Under the pieces are notes generated by a model that saw only the letters and a list, made by a program, of their open reading frames with translations, did no database searches and was not told where the DNA came from. 64,000 nucleotides of DNA, taken from contig NC_003070.9 in NCBI RefSeq assembly GCF_000001735.4, positions 9,734,001 through 9,798,000 of the forward strand, read 5' to 3'. Every line of letters starts with the position of its first letter. The stretch's first letter is position 1. Origin of the DNA: Arabidopsis thaliana. Taxonomy: Eukaryota; Streptophyta; Magnoliopsida; Brassicales; Brassicaceae. A program made the position numbers and the translations under genes. This document shows, piece by piece, positions 13,788 through 25,200 of the stretch.

Positions 13788-14811
13788 ACAGAAATCAGAT
13801 TGTTGTTAGCATACATCATTGTTGCATTTCTATACTATTTGAGCAAATCCTTCTATCAATTTTTCTCGTCTTTTTCTTGTTATTCCCAGATGATTTACCT
13901 TGGGAACAGAGGAATATTGTCTCTCATCATGTATTTGGTTTGGATTGTTTGTTCATTTGTCATTACAATCTATTGACTTTATAAGACAATTTGAATGGTC
14001 ATTTGGCTCTTGTTCTTTCTGGGAATATGCTTTTAATCCGAATATATTTGGATGGTCCAAGCTTGGCCTGTTAATGTGTCTAAAGGTTAACTCTTATCTA
14101 TTGCAAGACTTGCAAGTAGTTTCAATGAACACCTCTCTATGTATAAATAAAGCCATAAGTTCTAATTTAGTTCAGTTGCAACATTTGACCGACTAATAGT
14201 GAATTGAAAAATGAAGTGTATCTGGGTCATATTCTGAGTTTTGTCGATTTGTTTGTGGGGTTGCAGTTGGAGATTGCTTCAAGTTTTCAATAATTTATTT
14301 ACTTGATAAGCATTGCAAGTGTCAAGCACAAAAGTTGCAGATTCCCACAAACCAAATAAGAAAGATCAATTTTGATGTAGAATTTTGCTTCTTTTTCAGA
14401 AGAAAAGTCTCAGCTTCACTGATTCGACCGTTGATTCAATTTCTATGGCAGTTCATAATTTTCAGAACGTTATTACAATCTTAAGCTTTTAGTTAATACT
14501 TAACACTACGTTGATCTGCTTTGATTTTGATATAAGTTTTGGTTCCAATTAGATTTCGTGTAGTTTTCTTCACCCACCCACTACTATCAGACTATCAGAA
14601 TCTGAAAGTAACCCACTTTAAAAATTGACAACACACGCAACGAAACACAAAGCGCCAAAAATTAAGGAAAAAAAGGTTTGTCGTAATCTGATACTATTCA
14701 CGCGATGACCTCGTTTTTGATCATCTTTTCCTTTTCTATATTCTTTTCTCCTCTGTCCCAAACGATTCACTTTTCTCACCATCTCAATCTCCAGACCAAA
14801 AGAAACAAAAA
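13788..14811. other. Intergenic region between NTF2B and DPL1
   Basis: About 1 kb between tandem plus-strand genes, holding the NTF2B 3' UTR and the DPL1 promoter and leader. Several open frames here (for example 13900-14196) have no family signature and no splice logic. A pyrimidine-rich stretch just before the DPL1 ATG (14720-14800) is probably its 5' UTR. Confidence 0.5.
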
Positions 14812-17800
14812 ATGGATTCTTTTTCATATTCTTCGATGAAATCCATGTTGATTCAAGCTCGTGGCTCGTTGAACTCGCGTTTGTCGGAGTTTGAGCCACT
14901 GGTTCTGCTATTGGTTCCGCTTGTCTCTCTGTTTCTCGCTCAGATTATCGGATCTGTGTTTGGCGTTGTTCACGAGAAAGGCCTCAAAGCTTGTCTTATT
15001 GGGTTTATCATGGGACTCCTCAAGTGAGAATCTTTTAATCCGCAGAATCTTATTTTCTTCTATTCCAATATTTGTTTGATGGGTGAGAGTGACTAATGAT
15101 TTTTTTTTTTAATGGAAAATGAAACAGAATGATTCCTGGAGTTCAGAATTACATTGATGCTGAGAAACAAAAGGTGAGTTTTTGTTTGAATCTGCAGATT
15201 GTTCCTGTAATGGCCATTTTTTTGCTTCTTCTTGTTGTGATGTATATAAAGAGTAAACATTTCAAATATAGAAATGCTAGACAAGCCTATTTAATGCTCT
15301 CTTCTTCCATGTGTACTATTTTTAATTGTTGTTAATGTCTGCATCACTAGTAAGGTTTTAGATATTATCTGGCATTACTTGATTTGAAGAATTTTTTCAC
15401 TAGAAGTCCTCAAGAATAGAAAATTACTTGGGATTAGAGATTGGAACTTTAATGTTTGTTTCTTGGTTAGAGAGACTTTAATGTTTATTACATTTCACTG
15501 TGTCTTGTTTTTTGGGGTATGGGAGCAGCATCTCTGTGTATCTAATTGATGTTAGTTTCTTCTAATTCACAGGTTGTTGACCAATTACAATCTGGTAGCA
15601 GCTCTAAGAAAAAGAATAAGACTGAAGTATTGCCAGTAAAAGGTCTAGGAGTTGAAGTTTTAGAGAAAATGGAGAATGAGAAGAGGAATGATGCTATTTG
15701 GCAAGGAAAATGCTCTGGCACTGTGTATGTCTCTGGTAGTTTATGCTTTTTTTAATATGTTCTCTGGATTTACTTTGTGGTTTTGGTGGAGATCTTTTTT
15801 TTTTTTTTTACTTCTACTACCTTTTCTCACAGATACATAGGTGGAGCCGAGTCTGAAGGACATTTTTCATTGATAAATCAAGCATGTTCAATGTAAGTTA
15901 TAGCGAGATTGTAGTTCCTATTTTCATGGATTGGGGACTTTTTGCTGTTGTGTTATTATTGGGCATGAAAGCGCATTCAAGTTGCTATGTGTGATGGCAT
16001 GTATGAATGATGCTATCCAGGTTTGCGCATACCAATCCGTTGCATATAGACGTATTCCAGAGTGTGGTGCGGTTTGAGTCAGAAGTAGTCGCAATGACTG
16101 CTGCGTTACTTGGGAGTAAAGAAACGGCGTCAGGAGGTCAAATATGCGGAAACATGACGTCTGGAGGAACAGAAAGTATAGTGTTGGCTGTGAAGTCATC
16201 TCGTGACTATATGAAGTACAAGAAGGGAATCACACGGCCAGAAATGTATGTTTCCTCCATCACTTTACGTTGATCAAGTATGGACTACCATAAGCTTAAT
16301 TGATGGAAGAATATATCATATACAAGTGTAGGATTATACCTGAGTCGGGTCATTCGGCTTATGATAAGGCGGCCCAGTATTTTAAAATCAAGTTGTGGCG
16401 AGTTCCAGTTGACAAAGACTTCCGAGCTGATGTGAAGGCAACAAGGCGGCATATTAACAGAAACACCATCATGGTAATGTTTTGAGGTGCCAGTTATAAA
16501 ATGTTTTATTTTTTTCCCTTCCAGGTTCCATGGTTTGATATTTTTGGTCTGTTGTTCATATCCAGTCCTTGCTTATTTGTACTTCCATGGTTGAAATTTT
16601 ATTTCACTAGCATAATCACCTTTTTTATCTGTTATGGTAATGCAGCTTTTTCTCATAATTTTTAAACCATATTGTTTCAGATTGTTGGATCAGCACCAGG
16701 ATTCCCTCATGGCATCATTGATCCTATCGAGGTAAACTGGAGTTTCCGTCTCCTGTAATTTAAGGGACATTTATGTTCTTCTATATGCAACGAAGGTGTA
16801 GGACATATTCCTTTCTTTTTTTTCCATTACAGGAGCTTGGTCAACTGGCTCTTAGCTATGGAATATGCTTTCATGTTGACCTTTGCCTTGGTGGTTTTGT
16901 GTTACCTTTCGCTCGTAAACTTGGGTATGTGTAACTGTTTTTTACCAACAACTTATCAAAGGCCTGCCTTTTTCCTACAAAAGAGATGCAAATAGTAATC
17001 TACTTTATAGGTTTAGGACTTAAGCAGCTTATTTTCATAACTTAGCGAAATGATAAGTAATTTATGGTATGTGCCTGTATGTTTTATTGCCACTGCTCTT
17101 AGTTTCCCCCAGAGCATTGGATCTCAGGTTTTAGATTATCAAGATAAAAGAGAGTGGTTTCATCTGTCTATTGTTTATATTTATTTTTCCTCACTTTTTC
17201 CCAGGTACCAGATCCCACCTTTTGATTTTTCTGTACAAGGAGTTACTTCAATTTCTGTGGACGTGCATAAATATGGTTTGGCTCCTAAAGGAACTAGTAC
17301 AGTTCTATATAGAAATCATGAGATCAGAAAGGTAAATACTAGTTATTTTTCCAGTCTTATGCAATTTCTCCTGGCTCAATATGAATTGGTTTAAATTCAG
17401 CTCCTGTGTTCTGATTTTGGCATGCTTGTTGTGTCACGGGTCATCTACAAAAACATAACCACGATATCGCTTACTTTTGTTTCCTTGTCATTGTTTCCCT
17501 GAAATCATTCACACTGTCTTATGAAATCTTTTGTATATTCTACTCAGTGCTGTGAAAATTGTAGTTTCTTATAAATGATCTTTACCTGACTTTTGGATTT
17601 TCTTCCTGCAAAATATGTGCTCCTTCATCTACAAAACAGCACCAATTTGTTGCTGGTAAGTTATGAACATAGATTCTTAAATTCATGGAAATCCTAAATG
17701 CGGTATTACTCCTTAACTATTTGAAACTGGGTTTTGCAGTAACTGAATGGTCAGGAGGTCTATACGTGTCTCCAACTATCGCTGGGAGTAGGCCTGGGTC

Positions 17801-18618
17801 TTTGGTAGCCGGTGCTTGGGCTGCAATGATGTCGCTCGGCGAAGAAGGTTTCCTTATAGATATCTCACTCTCTCAAGCTTCTGGCATTAGAGTGTGTCAA
17901 AGATTGAAATGGTTGATTCTGTATGCTTCTGCTGTTCCACAGGTTACCTACAAAACACAAGTAAGATAATGGAAGCATCAAAGAGACTAGAAGAAGGGTT
18001 GGTATACTTTTTTTGACTATTTTGCCTTCTTCAATCGTTTTGATTCTTATAGCTTTGACTATCGTAATCTGCAGAGTAAGAGAAATCCATGAACTATTCG
18101 TCATTGGAAAGCCAGATATGACAATCGTGGCTTTTGGTTCTAAAGCATTGGATATATTTGAAGTTAATGACATCATGTCTTCTAAAGGTTGGCATTTGAA
18201 TGCACTACAGAGACCCAACAGGTAATCTTAACGACCAAAACACTACATTGGTGTTACAACTAGTTTGAAACCCTTCACTGTTCTGAAACTACCTATGCCT
18301 GTGTTTTGGATCAGCATTCATATATGTATTACTCTTCAACACGTCCCTGTAGTCGATGACTTCCTTCGGGATCTGCGTGAAGCTGTGGAAACTGTAAGTC
18401 CATTAATAAAAAGTCTTTTGATCGTTTCCATTCCTCAGTTGATCGCTCGTTTCCATTCCTCAGTTGATCGCTCATTGTTATACAATTTTTGTTAGGTAAA
18501 AGCAAACCCAGGACCGATCACGGGAGGCTTGGCTCCAATATATGGAGCAGCAGGGAAGATGCCAGACCGAGGCATGGTGAATGAGCTTCTGGTTAGTTTC
18601 ATGGACAGTCAATATTAA
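14812..18618 (+). CDS. DPL1: Sphingosine-1-phosphate lyase (long-chain base-1-phosphate lyase), DPL1
   Basis: Fifteen exons: 14812-15023, 15128-15173, 15573-15724, 15833-15892, 16021-16245, 16332-16473, 16681-16731, 16833-16924, 17205-17331, 17640-17655, 17740-17847, 17943-17997, 18075-18221, 18315-18393 and 18496-18618. Total 544 residues, all phases consistent, equal to the known plant enzyme. A single N-terminal membrane segment (about 28-50) anchors it in the ER. The PLP-dependent decarboxylase-type fold follows, with the Schiff-base lysine at about 349 in SVDVHKYG, the glycine-rich MTSGGTESI, and HVDLCLGGF near the cofactor. It cleaves phosphorylated sphingoid bases to phosphoethanolamine and a fatty aldehyde, the exit step of sphingolipid breakdown. 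Exon 10 is a 16-base microexon (HQFVA) that gene finders can miss. Its 3' end converges on the membrane protein gene ending at 18799. Confidence 0.95.
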
Positions 18619-18798
18619 GTTTCTTGAAGGTTAAAGCATCTAGTGGGTAAATTGATATCACATTTCAGTTGGAGAAGCAAAACTTTGTATATTCACAACC
18701 ACATTGTTTCGTTTGCCCTACTAATAAAATTTCATTACAATCTTCATAATAAACAACTCTTAGTTCGTTACATTACACCTTCAGAACAAAAAAGATGA

Positions 18799-19919
18799 TC
18801 AATCAGATTTGTGGTTAGAAGGTTTTGATCTAGGAACTTGAACTGGCTTGTCTTCTTGGCTTTTCGCCAAGATCTCGTCTCTCTCTCTGAAGTATTGCTC
18901 GAAAGCACGAGGCAGGAACCTAGGGATCAAGAAACAGAGTAGATTCACTCCGAAGTAGCCTAAGTTTGCTAGTGCTAAATACCTTCCAAACCAGAACCAT
19001 GTAACCACCTGCAAAACGATTTCACTCGATTTTAACATAAACCAATTCTAAAACGGTAAAGAAGACTTGTATTTGAGTAAAGAAGGGTCCTAGCCATTAC
19101 ATTGGGTGTAGCATTGATTGGTAAAGACTTGTTGAACCAAACATCTTTAGACCAACCAATGATGACAAAGATTCTCCAGACTGTGTAGAGCAATGGGACG
19201 AGAGCTCTTACCGGTGGCGAGAACAGAGAAAGGCCACTTATTACATTCTCTGTCAGGATTTGACACGACAGTAGAAACAAGTGTGGTGTTGCTGATCTTA
19301 CCGCATGATCATCTCCTCTTGCAAAACCACCTAATACGTAAGCTAGAGGCAAGAACAGACCAATCGTTGTCCCCGAAATCACGTACAACCTTTCATTATC
19401 CCAAATATTGCAACAGAAAAAAAATGTACTAGTCAGAATCTGTAATGTTACATTTGATCTCAAAAATACAGAACCAACATAAAATTCAAAAAAATCATAC
19501 TAGTAGTAAAAGAGTATGATTGGTTATCTAAAGTGGTAAAAATATTGTGGAAGCGAGAGTTAAAAGAGACATTCTTTTGTTTTCTTGTGATGGATTTGGA
19601 ACCTGAAGAGTTTGCTGCCGCGGAAGACTTCGGGGGAAGCGGTGGAAACGCCGTGAGAAGGGAAAGCTAAACGCGAGAGGGCGATTATATAGATAGACGC
19701 AAACGCTGGAAAAAGCATGTCAAGTATTGGTACGAGACCGCTTGCTGAGAAAACTAGTATGAACGCGACTAGCTGTAGCTCTATAACCCTTAACGACCCC
19801 ATCAAACCTCCACTGCCACCTCCTATCGCCGTCATCCCCGACCACCGTCCCTTCTCACTGGATGACGCCGTTTTGTCCACGTCGGTTCTTGGACCAACCG
19901 CAAGAGACACGCCTGACAT
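18799..19919 (-). CDS. Multi-pass membrane protein of unknown function (At1g27990-like)
   Basis: Three exons on the minus strand, 19919-19603, 19389-19101 and 19008-18799, encode 271 residues. The N-terminus (about 1-40) is hydrophilic and Gly/Ser-rich. Hydrophobic segments follow: LQLVAFILVFSASGLVPIL, then FASIYIIALSRL, then VISGTTIGLFLPLAYVLGGF, a long apolar stretch around FLLSCQILTENVISGLSLF, LVPLLYTVWRIFVIIGW, and a final one around LALANLGYFGVNLLCFLIP. That suggests about six membrane passes. The C-terminus is short, charged and Lys/Ser-rich. I recognise it only as a plant-conserved membrane protein without assigned function. It converges on DPL1 with 180 bases between stop codons, so the 3' UTRs may overlap. 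Confidence 0.85.
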
Positions 19920-20212
19920 GATGATTCAAATGGATAAGAATGTAGTTGACAGTGCAGAAGCTTGCAGGAGTACTAGAATTTATGAAGAAGGGAGCACTTG
20001 TTGACGTAGTTCCACGTGAAGGTTGAGTGATGTACACGTGTCAAAGTGAAGTCGTGAGTGTTCATTGCCTGATTTTCAACGTGTCATGTCATATGTTGCA
20101 ATGATATCAGTCTCTTAATATCGATTTAATGGGTTTTTGTTTAGTCTCGTATCATGTCATTTTGTTTATTTTTGATTATTTTTCTTAATTTTTGTTTTCT
20201 TACATCTTTTAG
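19920..20212. other. Intergenic region upstream of the membrane protein gene, ending at a splice-acceptor-like tract
   Basis: The first part is the promoter and leader side of the minus-strand membrane protein gene. From about 20155 the plus strand becomes T-rich and ends in an AG at 20211-20212. This is a typical plant 3' splice site and leads into the NudC-like exon relic. Confidence 0.5.
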
Positions 20213-20310
20213 TCGATTGTGGATATATAGCCGAAAACGACGAAGATATGCTCAAGAAGTTCTTGGCTCAGCATCATGGGATGGACTTCTCTAATGCAAA
20301 CTTTAACTGA
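20213..20310 (+). pseudogene. Last-exon fragment of a NudC/BOBBER-like co-chaperone gene
   Basis: One short open stretch ends with DMLKKFLAQHHGMDFSNANF, an Asn and a TGA stop at 20308-20310. It closely resembles the conserved C-terminus of NudC-family p23-like co-chaperones (in plants BOBBER1/2), which end in a KKF...QHPEMDFSKAKF-type motif. It is preceded by a polypyrimidine tract and AG (20211-20212), as if the final intron's acceptor came along. No upstream NudC exon (the CS/p23 domain) is visible in the preceding kilobase, so this is a gene fragment rather than a gene. The identification rests on pattern memory of a short peptide. Confidence 0.55.
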
Positions 20311-22615
20311 TTTTCATTCAACTATTTTTTTTTAAGCCAGTTTTATCTTAATTATTTATATTATTTTTTGAGTTTTTATCAATTTATATAATTAATATAA
20401 AATTTAACTGATTTTCATAACTATTTGTAATAAATCTTGTATAAAGATCGTTTGTGTTGTTTGTAGTCATGCACAATCTTGGATAATATGCACATATAGT
20501 GTCACCGTCCAAACCATCATATTCATACTAAGGAATAAAAAAACTCTTATCATATCCACGAAAATCCATAGGTGAAAAAAATCGTACAAAAAAAAACTTA
20601 AAAAATACGGTAGTTAGAAAAGAACCCAAAACTAATACCAACTTCATTAAACTATTCTTCTTTTAAGTCAGTTTTGTCTTAATTATTAATATCATCTCTT
20701 GAGTTTTCATCAATTTATATAATTAATGCAAAGTTTAACTCATGATTATTTGTAATAAATCTTTAATAAAGATCGTTTGTGTTGCTTGTACTCATGCACA
20801 ATCTTGGATAATATGCACATATAATGTCACCGTCCAAACCATTATATTCATACTAAGGAATAAAAAAACTCTTATCATATCCACGAAAATCCATAGGTGA
20901 AAAAAATCCTATAAAAAAAAACTTCAAAAATACGGTAGTTAGAAAAAAAAAAAATTAATACCAACTTCATTAAACTATTCTTCTCTTAAGCCAGTTTTGT
21001 CTTAATTATTTATATCATCTCTTGAGTTTTCATCAATTTATATAATTAATGCAAAGTTTAACTCATGACTATTTGTAATAAATCTTGTATAAAGATCGCT
21101 TATGTTGCTTGTAGTCATGCACAATCTTGGATAATATGCACATATAATGTCACCGTCCAAACCATCATATTCATACTAAAGAATAAAAAAACTCTTATCA
21201 TATCCACGAAAATCCATAGGTGAAAAAAATCCTACCAAAAAAAATTTCAAAAATACGGTAGTTAGAAAAGAACCCAAAACTAATACCAACTTCATTAAAC
21301 TATTCTTCTTTTAAGCCAATTTTGTCTTAATTATTTATATCATCTTTTGAGTTTTCATCAATTTATATAATTAATGCAAAGTTTAATTTGATTTTCATGA
21401 CTATTTGTAATAAATCTTGTATAAATATCGTTTGTGTTGCTTTAATATGCACATATAATGTCACCGTCCAAACCATCATATTCATACTAAGGAATAAAAG
21501 AACTCTTATCATATCCACGAAAATCCATAGGTGAAAAAAATCCTATCAAAAAAAACTTCAAAAATACGGTAGTTAGAAAAAAAACCAAAACTAATACCAA
21601 CTTCATTCAACTATTCTTCTCTTAAGCCAGTTTTGTCTTAATTATTTATATCATCTCTTGAGTTTTCATCAATTTATATAATTAATGCAAAGTTTAACTC
21701 ATGACTATTTGTAATAAATCTTGTATAAAGATCGCTTGTTTTGCTTGTAGTCATGCACAATCTTGGATAATATGCATATATAATGTCACCGTCCAAACCA
21801 TCATATTCATACTAAGAAATAAAAAAACTCTTATCATATCCACGAAAATCCATAGGTGAAAAAAATCCTATAAAATTTTTTTTCAAAAATACGGTAGTTA
21901 GAAAAGAACCCAAAACTAATACCAACTTCATTCAACTCTTCTTTTCTTAAGCCAGTTTTGTCTTAATTATTTATATCATCTCTTGAGTTTTCATCAATTT
22001 ATATAATTAATGCAAAGTTTAACTGATTTTCATGACTATTTGTAAGAAATCTTGTATAAAGATCGCTTGTGTTGCTTGTAGTCATGCACAATCTTGGATA
22101 ATATGCACATATAATGTCACCATCCAAACCATCATATTCATACTAAAAAACTCTCTTATCATATCCACGAAAATCAATAGGTGAAAAAAATCCTACAAAA
22201 AAAAACTTCAAAAATACGGTAGTTAGAAAAGAACCCAAAACTAATACCAACTTCATTAAACTATTATTCTTTTAAGCCAGTTTTGTCTTAATTATTTATA
22301 TCATTTCTTGAGTTTTCATAAATTTATATAATTAATGCAAAGTTTAACTGATTTTCATGACTATTTGTAATAAATCTTGTATAAAGATCGCTTGTTTTGT
22401 TTGTATTCATGCACAATCTTGGATAATATGCACATATAATGTCACCGTCCAAACCATCATATTCATACTAAGGAATAAAAAAACTCTTATCATATCCACG
22501 AAAATCCATAGGTGAAAAAAATCCTATCAAAAAAAACTTCAAAAATACGGTAGTTAGAAAAGAACCCAAAACTAATACCAACTTCATTATTAATATTTTT
22601 GTCAATAACCAACTT
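20290..22615. repeat. Tandem array of about seven ~325 bp units
   Basis: A highly similar block recurs head to tail. The landmark GTCACCGTCCAAACCAT (one copy with a single change) starts at 20501, 20826, 21149, 21460, 21785, 22126 and 22441, giving spacings of 325, 323, 311, 325, 341 and 315 bases. Each unit also carries TTAAGCCAGTTTTGTCTTAA, TCATATCCACGAAAATCCAT, AGGTGAAAAAAATCC and ACGGTAGTTAG. The fourth unit has lost about 20 bases around the GTAGTCATGCACAATC segment. No unit codes for a plausible protein. The array lies between the membrane protein gene and the PPR gene. The first unit begins at the end of the NudC-like exon relic, and later units keep a near match to that relic's last codons. 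Confidence 0.92.
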
Positions 22616-22673
22616 CATTCTTTTTAAAACGAAATTTTATATGACCATGCCCACTCTCTACTTGGTTTTCTTC

Positions 22674-23947
22674 TCAATCCCCACCGCCACAACCACCACC
22701 GCCGCAACCTCCACCACCACAACTAGCACCACCATCACTACTACCACTAAAACCATCATCAACATCAACATCAACATCAACATCAACATCACCATCACCA
22801 TCACCAACACTGCCACAGTCTCGACGATTGTCAATGAAAATTATCGGGTCGCTAGAGTCCCCTCCATAGCTTTCAATTTTTTCATCATATGCTTTCATTC
22901 TCTTTCCCTTCTTACTCTTGGGATATATGAGCCTAGAAAGGCGGGAAGCATCTTGTTTTGCTCCGGCATCCCAATACATCATCATCAACACCTTGTTCGC
23001 TGAGTCTTTCGACTTTGTATCAACTACAAGTTCTGTTCTACGCAACATCTCTACCGCTTTTCTACTTGAACCACCTTTTAAATACGCCTTTGCGATGCTT
23101 ATTCCCGTTTGCCACGCCAATGAGAATCGCGGTTCTTCGACTTCTAATCCCATCAGAAACATTTCCATTGCCTCCACATCAGGTAGACTCGCGTAAGCCT
23201 TCAAAACGTTATTGGCAGTGAGATTCTTGTCATGTTCTACTCCATTCTCCTTCATCTGCCTGAGAATCTCGTCGATCATGTTTTTTTCTCCAAGAAGAGC
23301 ATAGAGATAAATCATGCTGTAATAAGGGTAAGGTTTCAAAAGCATGTTTTGCACCCTCATCGTCTGGTAAGTGGCTTCCGCTTCGTGTCTTGTTTTCTTG
23401 GATATTGTGTACAAGCTTAAGAGAGTGGTGTGGACTGAGTCGTCTCTCATGTTTTCAGGAATGCTTTTGAAGAACTTTTCTGCTTCTTTCAACCCTGTAC
23501 TGATCTCAACAAGACAAAGCCTAGATGCAAAATCTTCAGTGCTTAGATCGAAGATACCTCGTTTAGTTATCCACTCTGAGACCTAATACACATCATCAAG
23601 AACAGAGATATAACGATTTTTTATGAGATTTATTGCGATTGAATCTCTGAATCAGACCGAGAAACGAGAGAAGAGGAAGAAATTGAGACCTGGAGAGCGT
23701 GATTGAATCGCTGAGACTCGCAGAGGGAATTGATGAGGCCTCTTAGAACCGCAGGGTTTAAGTCTTTCCCTCGTTTCAGCCATTCGTCCAGTGGAGGAGT
23801 AACCTTCTTTTGTTCCCGTCCCAATGCCATGATTCGACTATGTGAAGTCTCATTTAGCTTCGGCGACGTTAGGGTTCCGGCGAATCGAATCGACGGTAAT
23901 CTCCTGGACAGGAGATTTTTTATTGCGTATCGTCCAAGGCATTTCAT
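22674..23947 (-). CDS. P-class pentatricopeptide repeat protein with acidic/glycine-rich tail
   Basis: Two exons, 23947-23690 and 23582-22674, encode 388 residues. The N-terminus (MKCLGRYAIKNLLSRRLPSI) is Arg/Lys-rich without acidic residues, like a mitochondrial presequence. The intron falls within the conserved LQ|VSEW motif, as in the PPR locus at 34-36 kb. Several degenerate P-type PPR motifs follow (AEKFFKSIPENM, EAEATYQTMRVQNMLLKP, AVEMLRRTEL). The C-terminus is odd: after a basic segment (KSKKGKRMK) comes an Asp/Gly and Asp/Val run from a GAT/GTT microsatellite (22753-22805) and a Gly/Cys-rich end (GGGGCGGGGCGGGD). The protein is shorter than typical relatives of about 490-500 residues, so the tail may have replaced the last repeats. 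The family's role is organelle RNA binding; the target is unknown. Start chosen at the first ATG in frame. Confidence 0.78.
22753..22805 (+). repeat. CATCAA/CATCAC trinucleotide-type microsatellite inside the PPR coding region
   Basis: Near-perfect repeats of CATCAA changing to CATCAC on the plus strand. Read on the minus strand they encode the Gly-Asp and Val-Asp dipeptide run in the tail of the PPR protein. Repeat length should vary in steps of six bases without breaking the frame. Confidence 0.85.
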
Positions 23948-25200
23948 TATGCTCTCTATTCTCAAGAGATACAAGTCGGTAATTAAAATCTTATATAGAT
24001 AAATAAATGAAATACTGCGTATCGTCCAAGGCGTTGCGTTATATTCTCAATCTATATAAATAAAATGAAATATGGGGAGGTAATTAATCCATTAATTCTA
24101 AAATCTGACCAAGAATACAAAAGAAAAAAAAAAGCTATGGACATGAGCTTCGTTGGCCCAAAAAAAGTTAAAAGGCCATTTAGAGCAAACATTAAAAGAA
24201 TGCTACTTATGGGAGAACCAAAGTGATAGTGGTCTTCCTCTTCCACAACCTTTTCATGTGTCTCTAGGTTCTGTAACCGGCAGACGTGGATGGTAGTGAG
24301 AAAGAACACGATAAAGCCTGCTGAATTTGAGGTTCGATTCTGCATTTTGATACAATTATTCCCAAATTCGAAACAAGTTTGAATCAAAAACTTGTTTTTC
24401 TTTTTCTTTGATTAATTGGCAAGCCAAGAATTGAGAAGAAGTGAGTTAGTCAACATATCTCTTTCTAACCAAGAATGTTGTTGTGTCTTTAGGTTTTACA
24501 TCTATTAAAATGTTGTATAAATAAAGAAATAAAAAAAGCCATTCTTTTTAAGTCTCGGGATGGACACACAAGCTCAATCAACTTCTCCATCCCACATTCC
24601 CACCTACCTGGAAACTTACCATTTATGCAACACCTATCCAATAGTAGCCAGTATTTCTTGGCTTTGTTCCTTTAAAATCTGGAAAAAATAGTTAAAGATT
24701 ATGAATCACAATTATTTACAAAAATACATCTAGGTCGTCTAGTTTTATGATTCAAAATCTAATAAAAATCAGTCTATCATAAAACTGTTTCGATGAAATT
24801 ACGGTATCAAATTTATATTTTGCGTAATGAAAATTATAATTCCACAAAAATTATAATTTTTTGGAGTTATAATCTAAAACATTGTCCACAAATACCACAA
24901 ATACCAAAATTATAATTTTTTCATAAAACATTGTCCACAAATACGCAAAACATTCTCATTATAATTCCCACGTTGTCCAAAAAATTTATATAGCATTCAA
25001 AAGTTTTTTGGACAAGCTTTTGGAGTTATAATCTAAAACATTGTTCAGTATTCAAATCATACAGAATCATATGTTGTAAGTGTGATGTTTATTAACTTTT
25101 GAAATAGTTAACTTTTGTTTATTGGACATATGGTTATTTGTTCATTAAAATATTGTAACTATTTCATGTTTTAATGTATATTTGTTTTTCTAATTTGCAA
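23948..25200. other. Intergenic, AT-rich, with short direct repeats
   Basis: The PPR leader region shows a small imperfect duplication: GCGTATCGTCCAAGGC occurs at about 23925 and again at about 24017. An open frame on the minus strand (24387-24052) has two hydrophobic stretches but no recognised family, so it is not called. Between 24840 and 25045 GGAGTTATAATCTAAAACATTG occurs twice (around 24875 and 25022), with further copies of ACATTGTCCACAAATAC between. These may belong to the flank of the adjacent Harbinger-type relic. Confidence 0.5.

Noticed and set aside
20290..22615. CRISPR-like interpretation of the regularly spaced repeats
   Set aside because: Units are ~325 bp, tandem with no unique spacers, in a plant nuclear genome.
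24052..24387. 111-codon minus-strand ORF with hydrophobic segments
   Set aside because: The hydrophobic segments come from T-rich DNA; no conserved motif or splice evidence supports it.
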